From positions 36,380,410-36,444,409 of the forward strand of contig CM037787.1 in the NCBI GenBank assembly GCA_021229015.1: a stretch of DNA of 64,000 bases, given 5' to 3'. How positions within the stretch are numbered: position 1 is the first letter of the stretch; every line of letters begins with the position of its first letter. The notes under the pieces are model-generated. The model ran no database searches. It was not told the DNA's origin and saw nothing but the letters and a program-made list of their open reading frames with translations. Position numbers and translations under genes: made by a program. Source of the stretch: Solen grandis. Lineage: Eukaryota; Mollusca; Bivalvia; Adapedonta; Solenidae. Below are positions 47,723 to 59,337 of this stretch, piece after piece.

Positions 47723-48497
47723 GTTATTTTAACCCGTACCCTCATTTAGGTGTGTTTCTGACGCCTTGCAAACAAGCAAACCCAAATCATAGTTTCTTTC
47801 AAGAGCTCACATTCTACTTAGTCTACACAGCAAAGAAAAATCCACTGTTTCCTATACCATTTAGATTTCAGTAAATTATATTCATCAGGTCATGATTTGC
47901 ACATGAAACTCATGAAGTAAAGGGTTATTTTTTGTTTCTCGAGATTATGGAGTTAATTGCTTATTCTCATTTGTATACAGTGCTATATGTGAAGAATGAT
48001 TGTGACTTTGTACATGTATTGTACAGTATCTGTGTCATTCCTGATGTACAAGATTTATTAGTGTTACGTTTAATCAATAAAGTATATGCCATAACGCATA
48101 CTGATTTCTATCTGTACTATTATGTATTTCCATATCTTGACAGAAACTGTTCTGGCTAAAGGTTGGAGGAAAGTTATTCATTCCTGGCTTTACATTAAAA
48201 GACAGAAAATTATCTGTGAAAGATGATTTTAACACGACAAGCATCTCTATCCACAAATAACATCCCTGAATTCATAATAGAAAGAAAAAAAATTGTGTGT
48301 AAATTTGCAACAAACACAATGCACACATGCTCATGTGCACATTTAATTTCTATTATGAAAATATGTTAATGACAGAAAAAATGTCATCATTTACAATAAA
48401 GTAATAAAGCCGATGATACCACTTGATGTACATTTTGCAAGTTATAAGGGGCAGTAGATTTTATTACATTGACAAAAGAGCTAAAAAGACTTTCAAA

Positions 48498-49376
48498 CAA
48501 GAGGGCCATGAAAGCCCTGGAATTGCTCACCCAAGAGCCAGGTATTAGTGGGTGGAAAAAAAACAGCAAATATGATATTATGAAACAGCTGTCAGAGGAC
48601 AGCATGTTCGACTATTCAAAATGCTTGTTGGTAAATCAAATGAAATCGGTTTCAGTTCTTGTCCTTCAAATACCCTGTATATAATAATAGTCAAAAATGA
48701 TAAACCTTGATAGTCTGATACCCCTAAATATGTTTATGAAGTCTTAAATAAATCCCATGCCTAGTTACTGAGACATAAGCATAATAACACTGTGCGTGCA
48801 AAACTTTAACCAAATATCCAAGTTAGAAAAGGGCCATAATTCGTAAAAAAAATTCAATCCAAGAGTTATCCTCCTTGGTTTTCTGGTTCCCCTGAACACA
48901 CTCCTAAACTTTCTAGTCAATACCATAAACAATATCTGAGATATAAGCTGGATATTAGCTTGCATGCAAAACTTTAACCAAAAAGTCTAAGTCAAAAAGT
49001 GGCCCTAATCTACATAATATTTAGTCAAAAAAACTATCTGCCATTATAGTATGATACAATTGAACATATTTAAGAAGTTTCAAATCAAACCCATGCCTGG
49101 TTACTGAAATATATGCATGAAACCCCTTGCATGCAAAACTTTAACCAAAATTTCTAAGTTAAAAAGGGGCCATAATTTGATATATATTCCATCAAGTGTT
49201 ATCTTCCTTGATAGTATGATACCCCTAAACATATTCATAAATTTTCAAGTCAGTATCATGAATGGTTATTGAGATATAAGGTTGATAGTAACTTGCATGC
49301 AAAACTTTAATCAAAAGCTGCAATGCCGACGCAAGGGGAACTACTATAACTCTCATATTCTTCGAATAATCGAACT
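48498..49376 (-). mobile_element. Helentron-like element in reverse orientation
   Basis: Read on the minus strand it ends GGTGAGCA..., an imperfect GGGC...GCCC hairpin, then CTCTTG next to TT. Its start is TTTTTAGTTCGATTATTCGA. The body is four imperfect copies of a segment with gcatgcaaaactttaacc and ggccataattt. The start lacks the family B AGCTCACC head, so I place it in a separate but related family. Confidence 0.55.
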
Positions 49377-49945
49377 AAAAATGGGCTCTACCCCCTGCAA
49401 GCCATATTTTTAGATGGATCCAAATGATTGTAACAGTCTAGGTAGAGAGTGACCCAAGGAACATCTGTGCTGAAAAAACTTTGAAATCCAATATGTACTT
49501 TTGGACACAATGATTTTTCAAATTTGTACTATATACATATAAGGAAAACGGTCTCCGCCCCCTGGCAGCCATGTTTTTTTACCAATCCAAAAAATTGTTA
49601 CAATCAGAGACTGACCCAAGGAACATCTGTGCAAAAAATCTTTGAAATCCGCCGTGCTTTTGGAAAAGAAGATTTTTCAAATTTGTCAAATACCCCCCAT
49701 GTTTTTTGGCTTTTAATTTTACAATCTTGCAGCAAATCATCTAAGAATTAATTGTGCAAAAAATCTTTGAAATCTAATGAATACTTTTGGACTAGAAGAT
49801 TTTTCAGATTTGTACTATATGCATATAAGAAAAACTGGATCCGACCCCCTGGCAGCCATGTTTTTCGACTGATCCAAATTATTTTTACAATCTTGACCTA
49901 AGGATCGACTGTGTCAAAAAACTTTAAATCTAGCCAGTACTTTTT
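49377..49945. repeat. Tandem array E, left part (~190-bp units)
   Basis: Units share gacccaaggaacatctgtgc, tttgaaatcc, cttttggac, gatttttca, and ccccctggcagccatgtttt. The array is split by the family B element 2 and continues at 52820. Confidence 0.72.
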
Positions 49946-50895
49946 AGCTCACCTGAGCACAACATGCTCAAGGTGAGCTTTTCTGATCGCCTTTTGTCCG
50001 GCGTCCGTGCGTCCGGCGTCAACAATTGCTTCAAACAACATCTCCTCCTAAACGGCTTGGCCAATTTGAAAAATATTTTGCAGGAATGTTCCTTGGATGA
50101 AGCTCTACTAAAGTTGTATAAATGGTTCTGGTCCATTGCATAATTAGGTCACAGGAGCTAAAAATAGATTATAAAAATGCAAACTAAAAATCTTCTTCTG
50201 CAAAACTGCAAGGCCTAGAGCTTAGATATTTGGTATGTAGCATCATCTTATGGGCCATTACCAAGATTGTACAAATCATAGCCCTACGGTGATAAATGCC
50301 CCCGCACCAGGGGTCACTTGTTTTACATAGAGTTATATAGGAAAATCTTTAAAAATCTTCTTCTATGAATCCATAAGGCCTAGAGCTTAGATATTTGGTA
50401 TGTAGCATCATCTAATGGTTCATTACCAAGATTGTTCAAATCATAGCCAAATGGTGATAAATGCCCCCGCAATAGGGGTCACTTGTTTTACATAGAGTTA
50501 TATAGGAAAATCTTTAAAAATCTTCTTCTATGAATCCATAAGGCCTAGAGATTAGATATTTGGTATGTAGCATCATCTTATGGTTCATTACCAAGATTGT
50601 ACAAATCATGACCTTATGGTGATAAATGCCCCCAAACCAGGGGTCACTTGTTTTACATAGAGTTATATAGGAAAAACTTTAAAAATCTTCTTCTATGAAT
50701 CCATAAGGCCTAGAGCTTAGATATTTCATATGTAGCATCATCTAATGGTTCATTACCAAGATTGTTCAAATCATAGCCAAACGGTGATAAATGCCCCCAC
50801 AATAGGGGTCACTTGTTTTACATAGAGTTATATAGGAAAATCTTTAAAAAAAAATCTTCTACTATGAATCCATAAGGCCTATAGCTTAGATTTTT

Positions 50896-52564
50896 AGCTC
50901 ACCTGAGCCAGAGGCTCAAGGTGAGCTATTGTGACCGGTCTTCGTCCGTCGTCCGTCCGTCCGTCGTCCGTCCGTCGTCCGTCCGTCCGTCGTCCGTCCG
51001 TCCGTCGTCCGTCAACATTTTGCTTCAAACGACATCTCCTCCTTAACCGCTTGGTCAATTTTGATAAAACTTTACAGGGATGTTCCTTGGGTGGTCCCCT
51101 TTCAAAGTTGTTCAAAGAATTGAATTCCATTTGGAATTCTGGTTGCCATGGCAACGGAAAGAAAAAACTTAAAATGTCTTCTTCTCCAAAACAACCAACT
51201 GAATTTCAAAATGTTTTGGCACAGATGTTCCTTTGGTAAGTGTCTACCAAGATTGTTCAAATTATTTGGATCCGTAAAAAAACATGGCCGCCAGGGGCGG
51301 GGCTTATTTGCCTTATATGTATATAGAGAAACCTTTAAACAACATCTCCTCTGAAACCACTGGACAGAATTTGATTAAACTTGGCAGGGATGATCCTTGG
51401 GTCAACCTTCACAAAAGTTGCTAAAATAAACTTGATCCATGTAGAACTCTGGTTGCCATGGCAACAAAAAGGGGAAAAAAATGAAAACTTTAAAAATCAT
51501 CTTCTTCAAAACTACTGGCCAGATTTTAAAATAAATTGGTACAGATGTTCCTTGGGTCAACCTCTACCAAAGTTGCTAAAATTATTCCGATCCGTAAAAA
51601 AACATGGCCGCAAGGGGGGGCTTATTTGTCTTATATGTATATAGAGAAACCTTTAAACAACATCTTCTCTGAAACCACTGGACAGAATTTGATTAAAATT
51701 GGCAGGGATGATCCTTGGGTCAACCTTCACAAAAGTTGCTAAAATAAACTTGATCCATGTAGAACTCTGGTTGCCATGGCAACAAAAAGGGAAAAAAAAT
51801 GAAAACTTTAAAAATCATCTTCTTCAAAACTACTGGCCAGATTTTAAAATAAATTGGTACAGATGTTCCTTGGGTCAACCTCTACCAAAGTTGCTAAAAT
51901 TATTCCGATCTGTAAAAAAACATGGCCGCCAGGGGCGGGGCTTATTTGCCTTATATGTATATAGAGAAACCTTTAAACAACATCTCCTCTGAAACCACTG
52001 GACAGAATTTGATTCAAATTGGCAGGGATGATCCTTGGGTCAACCTTCACAAAAGTTGCTAAAATAAACTTGATCCATGTAGAACTCTGGTTGCCATGGC
52101 AACAAAAAAACAAGAAAAAAAGAAAACTTTAAAAGTCATCTTCTTCAAAACTACTGGCCAGATTTTAAAATAAATTGGTGCAGATATTCCTTGGGCCAAC
52201 CTCTACCAAAGTTGCTAAAATTATTCTGATCCGTAAAAAAATATGGCCGCCAGGGGCGGGGCTTATTTGCCTTATATGTACATAGAGAAACCTTTAAACA
52301 ACATCTCCTCTGAAACCACTGGACAGATTTAGATTAAACTTGGCAGGGATGATCCTTGGGTCAACCTTCACAAAAGCTGCTAAAATAAACTTGATCCATG
52401 TAGAACTCTGGTTGCCATGGCAACAAAAAGAAAAAAAATATGAAAACTTTAAAAATCATCTTCTTCAAAACTACTGGCCAGATTTTAAAATAAATTGGTA
52501 CAGATGTTCCTTGGGTCAACCTATTTATCTCAGGTGAGCGATTTAGGGCCTCATGGGCCTCTTG
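50896..52564 (+). mobile_element. Family B element 3 (inner, nested)
   Basis: Starts AGCTCACCTGAGCCAGAGGCTC...AAGGTGAGCT, continues with a CGTCCGT-rich run (50942-51012) and a ~320-bp tandem core. It ends CTCAGGTGAGCGATTTAG, a GGGCC-TCAT-GGGCC near-hairpin, TCTTG. The left flank ends ...cttagattttt and the right flank begins ttggtatgtag. Uninterrupted relatives (33105 region) read agatttttggtatgtag, so the insertion site can be read as a T/T position. Confidence 0.75.
51040..52540 (+). repeat. ~320-bp tandem core of family B element 3
   Basis: The landmark tggacagaatttgatt recurs near 51361, 51679, 51999 and 52320, with spacing of 318-321 bp. Each unit has two diverged halves, both with a ttccttgggtcaacct-like or gatccttgggtcaacc phrase, so the basic period is near 160 bp. 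Frames of 65-100 codons here are repeat translations. Confidence 0.85.
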
Positions 52565-52819
52565 TTGGTATGTAGTATCATCTTATGGTTCATTAACAAG
52601 ATTTTCAAAATGGTGGCCCTTTGGAGATAAATGACCCCGCACTAAGTCTTCTCCTCTGAAACCATAAGGCCCAGTGCTTATATATTTGGTGTGTAGTATT
52701 GTCAGGGCTAAAATGTTTAAGATTGAGTTATATCAGAATTCTTGTCTGTTTAAAAACCTTGTAATCAGTTGTAGCAATGGTACTCAGGTGAGCGTTCCAG
52801 GGCCATCATGGCCCTCTTG

Positions 52820-53119
52820 TTTCAAATTAGTACTAGATACATATAGGGAAAACAGGCTCCTCCCCCTGGCGGCAATGTTTTTCAACGGATCCAAACAATT
52901 TGAACAATCTTGGTAGAGAGTGACCCAAGGAACATCTGTGCAAAAGTATTTGAAAATTGGAGAAGATTTTGGAGGTTTTCACATTATTTCCCCTTTTAGT
53001 TGCCATGGTTACCAGATTTTGGCATGGAATTTAATTCTTTGAACAACTTTGGAAGAGGACCACCCAAGGAACATTCTCATAAAGTTTTATGAAAATAGGC
53101 CCAGTAGTTTAGGAGATGT
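52820..53119. repeat. Tandem array E, right part
   Basis: Continues array E (ttcaaattagtactagatac, cccctggcggcaatgttttt, gacccaaggaacatctgtgc) after the family B insertion. About 20 bases of the unit appear to be missing at the join. Confidence 0.65.
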
Positions 53120-53361
53120 TTAACCCTTTCCCTCATATATACTCATTTTGACGCCCTCAATAGGTATCACCTAAAGCCTAATCTGCAGAAAACCACAGTT
53201 AAACCTTACCAAATTTATTATCAACATCCTCATTTCCACACCACTGAGGAGCAGCGAACAGCATAAAACCTGATCAGCCTGCGAGTTACTCGCAGGCTGA
53301 TCTGGTTTTATGCTGTTTGCATAGGTCTTTTCATGGTGTCCTCTATGAGGGAAAGGGTTAA
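53120..53361. mobile_element. piggyBac-type MITE with TTAA ends
   Basis: Ends are perfect 18-bp inverted repeats, TTAACCCTTTCCCTCATA (53120-53137) and its inverse (53344-53361). TTAA target sites followed by CCCTTT fit piggyBac-like elements. At the centre is a near-perfect palindrome, 53257-53317, with 29-bp arms (one mismatch) and a TTA loop, which could form a strong hairpin. At 242 bp and without coding it would depend on a transposase elsewhere. Confidence 0.78.
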
Positions 53362-54195
53362 GTTAAATGTTGACGGCAGATGCCGGGCATTCATCAGTCA
53401 CAAAGCTCACATTGAGCACATTGTGCTAAAAATATGTTAAGAATGTAAACAACAGATATTCATGCGTCTTTATTTATTATCATCATTTGAATATTTAGAG
53501 AGAACCAAATATAGATGTGTATCAAACTCGACCCGGCCCAGGATCGAACCCGGTCCGCCAGCGTGCAAGTTGAAATGCTCTAACCATTGAGCCAAAGAGT
53601 CGACTCTCTGACGCAGTTGTCAGAGATTGTATTTATACCTGTGACGACGCATCGTCATAGAAGTTATTTGGCTTGTAGGATCCACATTTCAAGAAAAAGC
53701 ATAGATGAAAAATGATGAATATCGGATTAGAATCAAAATAATATCTTTGTGTGTTTTGTTGTGTATTTAACGAAAGGTTTCTTGTTCATGTGTGCTTATA
53801 TTCAGGCTTCATCCTTGTGATATAATAATATGCACCTGAACTGGAAACTGTGGTTAAATACACAACAAAACACACATTCATCTGGGATATGAACTACGTA
53901 AGGGCTGTTCAAAGTGGTTGGTGAAGTCCAAATAGGATATCATATACATGTACTTTGGAAACCATCCACTTTAAACAGCTCCAATGTAAATTCATACTCC
54001 TATGTACCATGAAAATGTGCAATTCAATCCTTAATTTCTATTCACTTTCTGCGAAAATATTTATAAGTTTTCTTTGAGTCTAATATTTGACAAGTTATTT
54101 GTTTTATAAAGCTTGCTTTTAATTCCATAACATTGTTTTGTTGAGTCTGTTTGCGGTGTGCTTGCCAGTCGCCACAATGGTGATACAGTGTATGT
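53362..54195. other. Spacer with a tRNA-like SINE head
   Basis: No gene. Contains the minus-strand tRNA-like segment at 53529-53604. A family-B-like fragment (aagctcacattgagcacatt) is near 53403. The word gttgtgtatttaacgaaagg at 53759 has an inverted relative near 53850-53870 (cacaacaaaacacac). Confidence 0.5.
53529..53604 (-). mobile_element. tRNA-derived SINE head (minus strand)
   Basis: On the minus strand it reads TTGGCTCAATGGTTAGAGCA (A box region) and CGGGTTCGATCCTGG (B box). The anticodon arm does not pair properly and the acceptor stem is imperfect, so this is a tRNA-derived repeat and not a working tRNA gene. Confidence 0.55.
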
Positions 54196-55085
54196 GCATC
54201 TGTCCGGATTATGCTTGTCCGGACCATTACTCTGTCATCATTGGGAGGATTTAAAAATTACTTGGCACAAATGATCACCATGATGAGATGCTGTGTCGCG
54301 AACAAGAACAATGTGTTTCGCTCAAAGGTCAAAGTCACACTTAGAGGTCAAATGTAAAAAATAGATCTAAAACAGTTTGTCTGGGCCATTACTCTGTCAT
54401 TATAGGGTGAGGGGGTGGGGGTAAAAATTACTTGGCACAAATGTTCACCATGATGAGACACTGTGTCACACGTAAGAATAGTGTGTTTAGTTCAAAGGTC
54501 AAGGTCACACTTTTAGGTCAAAGGTCAAAAACAAGATCATTTTAACTTGTCTGGGCTGTTTCTTTGCCATAAATAGAGGGATTCTAAAATAACTTTACAC
54601 AAATGTCAAGCTTAGTGAGACGATGTGCTGGGCACAAGAACCAAAAAATATCAAGCTAAGTGACACAGCGCACAAGATTCATAACTCAAAGTTCAAGGTC
54701 ATACATAGAGATCAATGGTCATAGAGCTGGATTTGCTTGTCCGGGCTGTAACTTAGACATGGATCACAGCATTTTGAAATTACTTTGCAGTTATGTTAAC
54801 CTCAATGAGGCATAGTGTCTTGCAGGAGAGTTTGGTCCCTAGCTCAAAGGCCTAGGTGACACTTAGAGGTCAAAGGTCATGGAGTTGGATTTGCTTTTCT
54901 GTGCTGTAACTTAGTCATGGATCAAAGGATTTTCAAATAGCTTAGCAGTTATGTTAACCTCAATTAGACGTAGAGTAAGGCACAAGAGTTTTGTCCCTAG
55001 CTCAAAGGTCAAAATCATACCTAGAGATAAAAGGTCATGGAGTTGGATTTGCTTGTCTGGGCTATAACTTAGACATGAGTTTTAA
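54196..55085. repeat. Tandem array F, left part (~150-190-bp units)
   Basis: Units share gtc(c/t)gggctgtaacttagac, cagttatgtt, cacaagag, ctcaaaggtcaaggtcacac and aggtcaaaggtcat. Equivalent points are near 54230, 54379, 54549, 54740, 54896 and 55053. A LINE interrupts the array, which resumes near 58688. Confidence 0.72.
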
Positions 55086-55321
55086 ATATAAAAAATTTAA
55101 ATTTAATTTTTTATGTAATTAACACGTTCAAAAGTACTGTACAGTAAAACCAAATAAATGATACAATATTTAAAAAAAAAAAAAAAATTAAAACACCAAT
55201 ATTGCTCAAGTCACAAATTCAATTCAAATGTAGTTTAAAAAGTTAAAAAGACCCACATAAAAAATTAAAATACAGGTAAGACTTAAGAATTTGTTAAAAA
55301 GCGACACTGGTACAAAAATAA

Positions 55322-55929
55322 TCAGTCCAAATAAAACCTCTTAAATAAGTGAGTTTTAAGTGCTCTCTTAAACACTGGTAGAGTTTCACAGCTCTTAAGT
55401 GTTCTAGGTAGGGCATTCCAGAGTTTAGGGGCTGCCGTCATAAACGCACGATCACCATAAGTAGCAGTCCTACTACGCGGTACAACCAGTGTTAAACAAT
55501 CATCTGGGACCTAAGTTGTCAGGATGGGATATAAATGTCTAGCATGTTTCGTATGTAAGTAGGTGGCTGTCCGTGAAGCGCCTTAAACACATATGTAAGG
55601 AGTTTGTACTCGACTCTGATGTGCACAGGAAGCCAATGTAGTTCCTTTAACACAGGGGTTATGTGGCAGTTACGCGGTGCCCTGGTAATAACACGAGCAG
55701 CCGTATTTTGAACATTTTGGAGCTTGTTGAGAACGTACTTAGGAGATTCATATAGCAACGAATTACAGTAATCTAGTCTTGATGTCACTAATGAGTTTAT
55801 CAGGGTTCTGGTTGAATCAACAGTCGGTATTTCCGAATTTGACCTTTTTGTCAAATTTGCATGAAGCATGAACGAGAAACTGGGTTTACATGTTGTTCCA
55901 TGTCTAAATGAGAGTCCAGTACGGAACAA
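55322..55929 (-). pseudogene. LINE C-terminal region
   Basis: Carries LDYCNSLLYESPKYVLNKLQ and HITPVLKELHWLPV, then after a frameshift near 55515 YGDRAFMTAAPKLWNALP and KTHLFKRFYLD, with stop at 55322. These phrases are characteristic of CR1/L2-group elements and define the true 3' end of the coding region. Confidence 0.83.
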
Positions 55930-55974
55930 GGTTTCTAACTGTTGTTGATGGTTTTATTACAGAATCACCTACTC

Positions 55975-56730
55975 TTACAGTAAGATCTTCAACATCACTT
56001 CGTTTTGTACAAAGACAATCACCTCTGTTTTGTTCGTATTGAGTTTGAGAAAGTTATTATTCATCCATAGAATGATGTCATTCAGGCATGCTTCAATCCG
56101 TCGCAAGGTCTCATTACGTGAAATGGTTTCCTTTGGTTTAAATGCCATGTACAATTGCGAGTCGTCTGCGTAAAAATGTAGAAATGAGTTTGTGCTTCCG
56201 TCAGATAGCGCCCACAGGTTTGGTGTACATGATGTAATTCTTTGGGCCAAGAACGGACCCTTGTGGCACAGAAAATGTCATACGTACACGTTTTGACAGT
56301 TCACCATTGACGCAGACAGTCTGATGACGCTCACACAGATACGATTTCATGATTGTAAAGGTTTGCCTACTATGCCAAAGTGTTGTTCGAGTCGGCAAAG
56401 GAGGGTACTATGGTGGATCGTATCAAAAGCAGCAGATAAGTCCAACATTACTAGCACAGTAGCTTCATTCTGATCAAGAGAACGGAGAATGTCATTTTGT
56501 ACACATAATAGAGCAGATTCTGTTGAATGAAACTGCCTATAAGCAAACTGGCGCTCTTCATGAAGTTGGGAATCGACAACTTTCTCGAGAATCTTGGAGA
56601 CAAACCGGTAGTTTTTCATAACCTCTTGATCTAACCCTGACTTTTTGATTAAAGGTCTGACTCTAGAACTTTTAAAAGCAGGTGGTACATAGGCCTTCTC
56701 AAGTGAAGTGTTAATGATTTTGGTGATCAA
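55975..56730 (-). pseudogene. LINE reverse transcriptase domain
   Basis: Contains [43 protein letters not shown] (first catalytic Asp), VPQGSVLGP and FHYADDSQLY-type YADD (56160 region). Three frames cover it (56347-56730, 56201-56398 and 55975-56250), showing at least two frameshifts. Upstream, 56859-57185 holds the linker (VTRHLMGETTDVVLP). Confidence 0.85.
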
Positions 56731-57318
56731 TGGTAATAGTTAATGTTGGAATGGGGTCAAGTTCACAGGATTTATTTGGAGAATTGCGAATAATCTTTGA
56801 AATTTCCGTATCAGAGGCTACTGAAAAGTTTGAAAATTGCTCTCCATTGAAAGGTGCTTCAGGGGCAACACTGTCTGTTTGTTGGTGAGGCTATATGCCT
56901 ACGTATGCCTTCAACCTTATCTACAAAGAAGTCACTAAAGTCTTGTGCTAGAACGTTTGCAGGTTTACCAGATGGCAGCACAACATCTGTGGTTTCACCC
57001 ATCAAATGCCGGGTCACTTTGGTAAGGTTTTTCATGTCACGACCACATGACTCTACTTTCTCAGTGTAGTATTTGACTTTGGACATATTTAGAAGCTTAT
57101 TAGTAACAGCGCATTGGTTTCTGTAAATTGCGTGATCAATTTTCAATCCAGTCAACCGCCACTTTAGCTCTAACTGGCGTATCATGAAGATCTTGGGAAT
57201 ACCACGGATTCATTGGTCTTAGTACAATGCTCTTGGACTTGAGAGGCGCGTGTTTGTCAAGGAGGAGAGAAAGGCCATTCTTGTAGGCATCAACTAGTTC
57301 ATCAACATTGGAGCTTTC

Positions 57319-58088
57319 TTATACACTGTTTAAAATATCTGATGTCAAAATATCTGTTTTAAACTCATTAACATCTATTGATTTAAATTTTCTGTAAGTC
57401 ACAGTTTTTCGTATTGGTGGTGGTTTTGACACACTAGCATTAAATACAACAGCGAAGTGATCGCGAGACGTGTTCCCGTTGTTGAATGGGAGTCCAGGGT
57501 CAGTTACTTCTACATTTGATATCGTTGTGTCTGTATCTCTAATTAGCACATCTAGTATGTGGCCTGCTACATGAGTTGGTTCAGTGACGTGTTGTCGCAT
57601 GCCACACGCTTCCAAAACACTTGAATTTTGCGGTGTTAGGGTTTGACAGATTGTCCAGGTGAAAATTTACATCGCCCACCACAATAATATCGTTCTCAGC
57701 AGTCGTAAAGTTTGCGAGAAATGTCGGCCATTCGTCATCATCCGTTTTGTTTGTTTGGAGGCAGCCTATATACCACAGCTAATCGTAGAGAAAAGTTTTT
57801 TATGGTGATGTTGCAGTCCATATATTCAAACCAAGTAACATTAGTATTACGACTGGATGCAAGCATAGTAAGTTTTAGGGGTGTCTTGTAAATAACCGCT
57901 ACTCCACCACCACGACCTTGGCGAGGAACATGGGCAATTTTGTATCCACGATGCACTAATTCGGCAATACATGCTGTGTCACCCGGACCACCAAGCCACG
58001 TTTCTGTCACAGCGATAATGTCAAAATCGTTGGATATGATGTAATCAGAAAAGGCCAAACTCTTATTTTTCTTGAATTGTGACAACAT
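57319..58088 (-). pseudogene. LINE endonuclease domain
   Basis: Visible motifs are DFDIIAVTETWL near the start (the catalytic glutamate region of AP-like endonucleases), GRGGGVAVIYK in the middle, and SRDHFAVVF near the end (the conserved D-H pair). The domain is split between two frames (57738-58088 and 57319-57615), with a break near 57620-57740. Confidence 0.82.
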
Positions 58089-58603
58089 ATTTTAATCTTA
58101 GTTTGCCCTTTACAAACAGACAGTGATTCAAATGTGATCTTTCTCAAGTTGTCAGGATTAACACTGTTTATATTGGGATTTTGTCTATGTTCAATGTTTG
58201 TTATTCTTGTTGATGCATTCTGAGGTAAGGTTCGAATATTATGGAGGTGAACTCCATCATTTGTGTCCCATATTCGTCTTTCATTGACATGACCCCCTCT
58301 AGTACCCCTATATTGCTGTAGTATGTTTAGCTGTTTCAATGTTTCTAGTACACAAGGATCAAGTTTGGCTGGTGATAATTGCCTTATATTGTGTAGGCTA
58401 CACCTATTATATTGGATAATAGCTGGTAAACACTGATCAGCTAAATCCGCCTTAGGCAAGATACACATTTCTGAAACTTCAATTGAAATATCAGTTATGT
58501 TCATAAATTCCAAATATCTACAAAACTGCAAACTTATTCCGCACAAAAAGTATATATATCCAATCATGACACATTCATAAACATTTATGACGACAAATTT
58601 CAC
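58007..58603 (-). pseudogene. LINE 5' open region, function unclear
   Basis: A 198-codon frame covers the start of the LINE and overlaps the endonuclease start in another phase. I see no zinc knuckle or other ORF1 motif. Its last ~30 codons are an out-of-phase reading of the endonuclease start. It may contain ORF1 remnants or 5' UTR. Confidence 0.35.
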
Positions 58604-58687
58604 AGTAATCCTTCAAGTATTTCTTATTAAAATAAGTTCACAGAGCACATTTTTTGCAGCCCACACCTGGCAATACAATGAAACACA

Positions 58688-59337
58688 AAACCTTAATGAG
58701 AAAGAGTAATTGTAAGAGTTAGGTCCGCAGCTCCAAGGTCGTACATAGCAATCAAAGTTCATTTGCTCGTCAGGGCTGTAACTTAGATGTTGATTGCAGG
58801 ATTTACAAATAACCTTGCAATTATGTTTACCTCAATTGGACAGAGTGTCATGTGCATTTAAAGTTGTGACCCTAGCTCAAAGGTCAAGGTCATACTTACA
58901 GGTCAAAAGTCATTTGCATGTCTGGGATGTAACCTAGTCATGGATCGAAGGATTTTCAAATAAGCTGGCAGTAATGTTGGCCTAAATGATCTGAAGTGTT
59001 AAGCACAAGAGCTGGGTCCATAGTTTCAAGTTCATCTTGCTGGTTTTGCTTTTTTGGGCTGTAACTTTTTTCTGGATCAGATTTCTCAAATTGTTTGGCA
59101 GTAAGTTTTGCCTCAGTGAGATGATGTGTCAAACTAAAGAGTTGGGTCCCTTAAGCTCCATGGTCAGAGTCACATTTAGAGGTAAAAGGGGCTCCTTAGG
59201 CCACGGGCTGAACATTGGGCATTTAGTATTGTGCATATTTTCACTTTTTTTCACTTTCACTTTTTTTTCAAAACAATCATACAAAATAATAAAAACAAAC
59301 CTTGACATCTTAGAACATTAAGTTTTCAGCTCATCTG
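58688..59337. repeat. Tandem array F, right part
   Basis: Resumes array F with cgtcagggctgtaacttaga (about 58772), gtctgggatgtaacctagtc (about 58920) and ttgggctgtaacttttt (about 59052), increasingly diverged. It ends at the family B element 4. Confidence 0.65.

Larger units (their letters stand above)
45034..48497. other. Intergenic DNA downstream of CCDC22 (or long 3' UTR)
   Basis: AT-rich without a supported gene. It contains a possible small DNA transposon remnant (45332-46052), a 32-bp tandem repeat (47472-47722) and a fragment (ccagatcagcctgctagaag, near 46527) that recalls the palindrome of the piggyBac-type MITE at 53120-53361. Confidence 0.55.
49946..52819 (+). mobile_element. Family B element 2 (outer), split by element 3
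   Basis: Head AGCTCACCTGAG...CTCAAGGTGAGCT, then GTCCGGCGTC words and iterated ~175-bp segments (aatcttcttct, aggcctagagcttagatatt, ggggtcacttgtttta). The 3' end at 52779-52819 is CTCAGGTGAGC, GGGCCAT-C-ATGGCCC hairpin, TCTTG. The 11-mer GCTCACCTGAG at the start is the exact inverse of CTCAGGTGAGC near the end. Its body is interrupted at 50896-52564. Confidence 0.75.
55086..58687 (-). mobile_element. CR1/L2-like LINE retrotransposon, frameshifted
   Basis: Minus-strand domains in order: AP-type endonuclease (57319-58088), linker, reverse transcriptase (55975-56730), and the C-terminal region typical of CR1/L2-type elements (55322-55929). The frame changes many times, so the copy is dead unless some of the breaks are sequencing errors. 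Array F flanks both sides: the right flank resumes at aaccttaatgagaaagagt, a copy of the unit phrase aacctcaatgaggcatagtg. The borders are accurate to about 10 bases and no clear target duplication was found. Confidence 0.82.

Noticed and set aside
50894..51239. Arg/Ser/Pro- or Asp/Gly/Arg-repeat peptides
   Set aside because: They come from the CGTCCGT-rich run of the family B head region.
53529..53604. Functional tRNA gene
   Set aside because: The B and A boxes are good but the anticodon stem does not pair and the acceptor stem has mismatches, so it was listed only as a SINE head.
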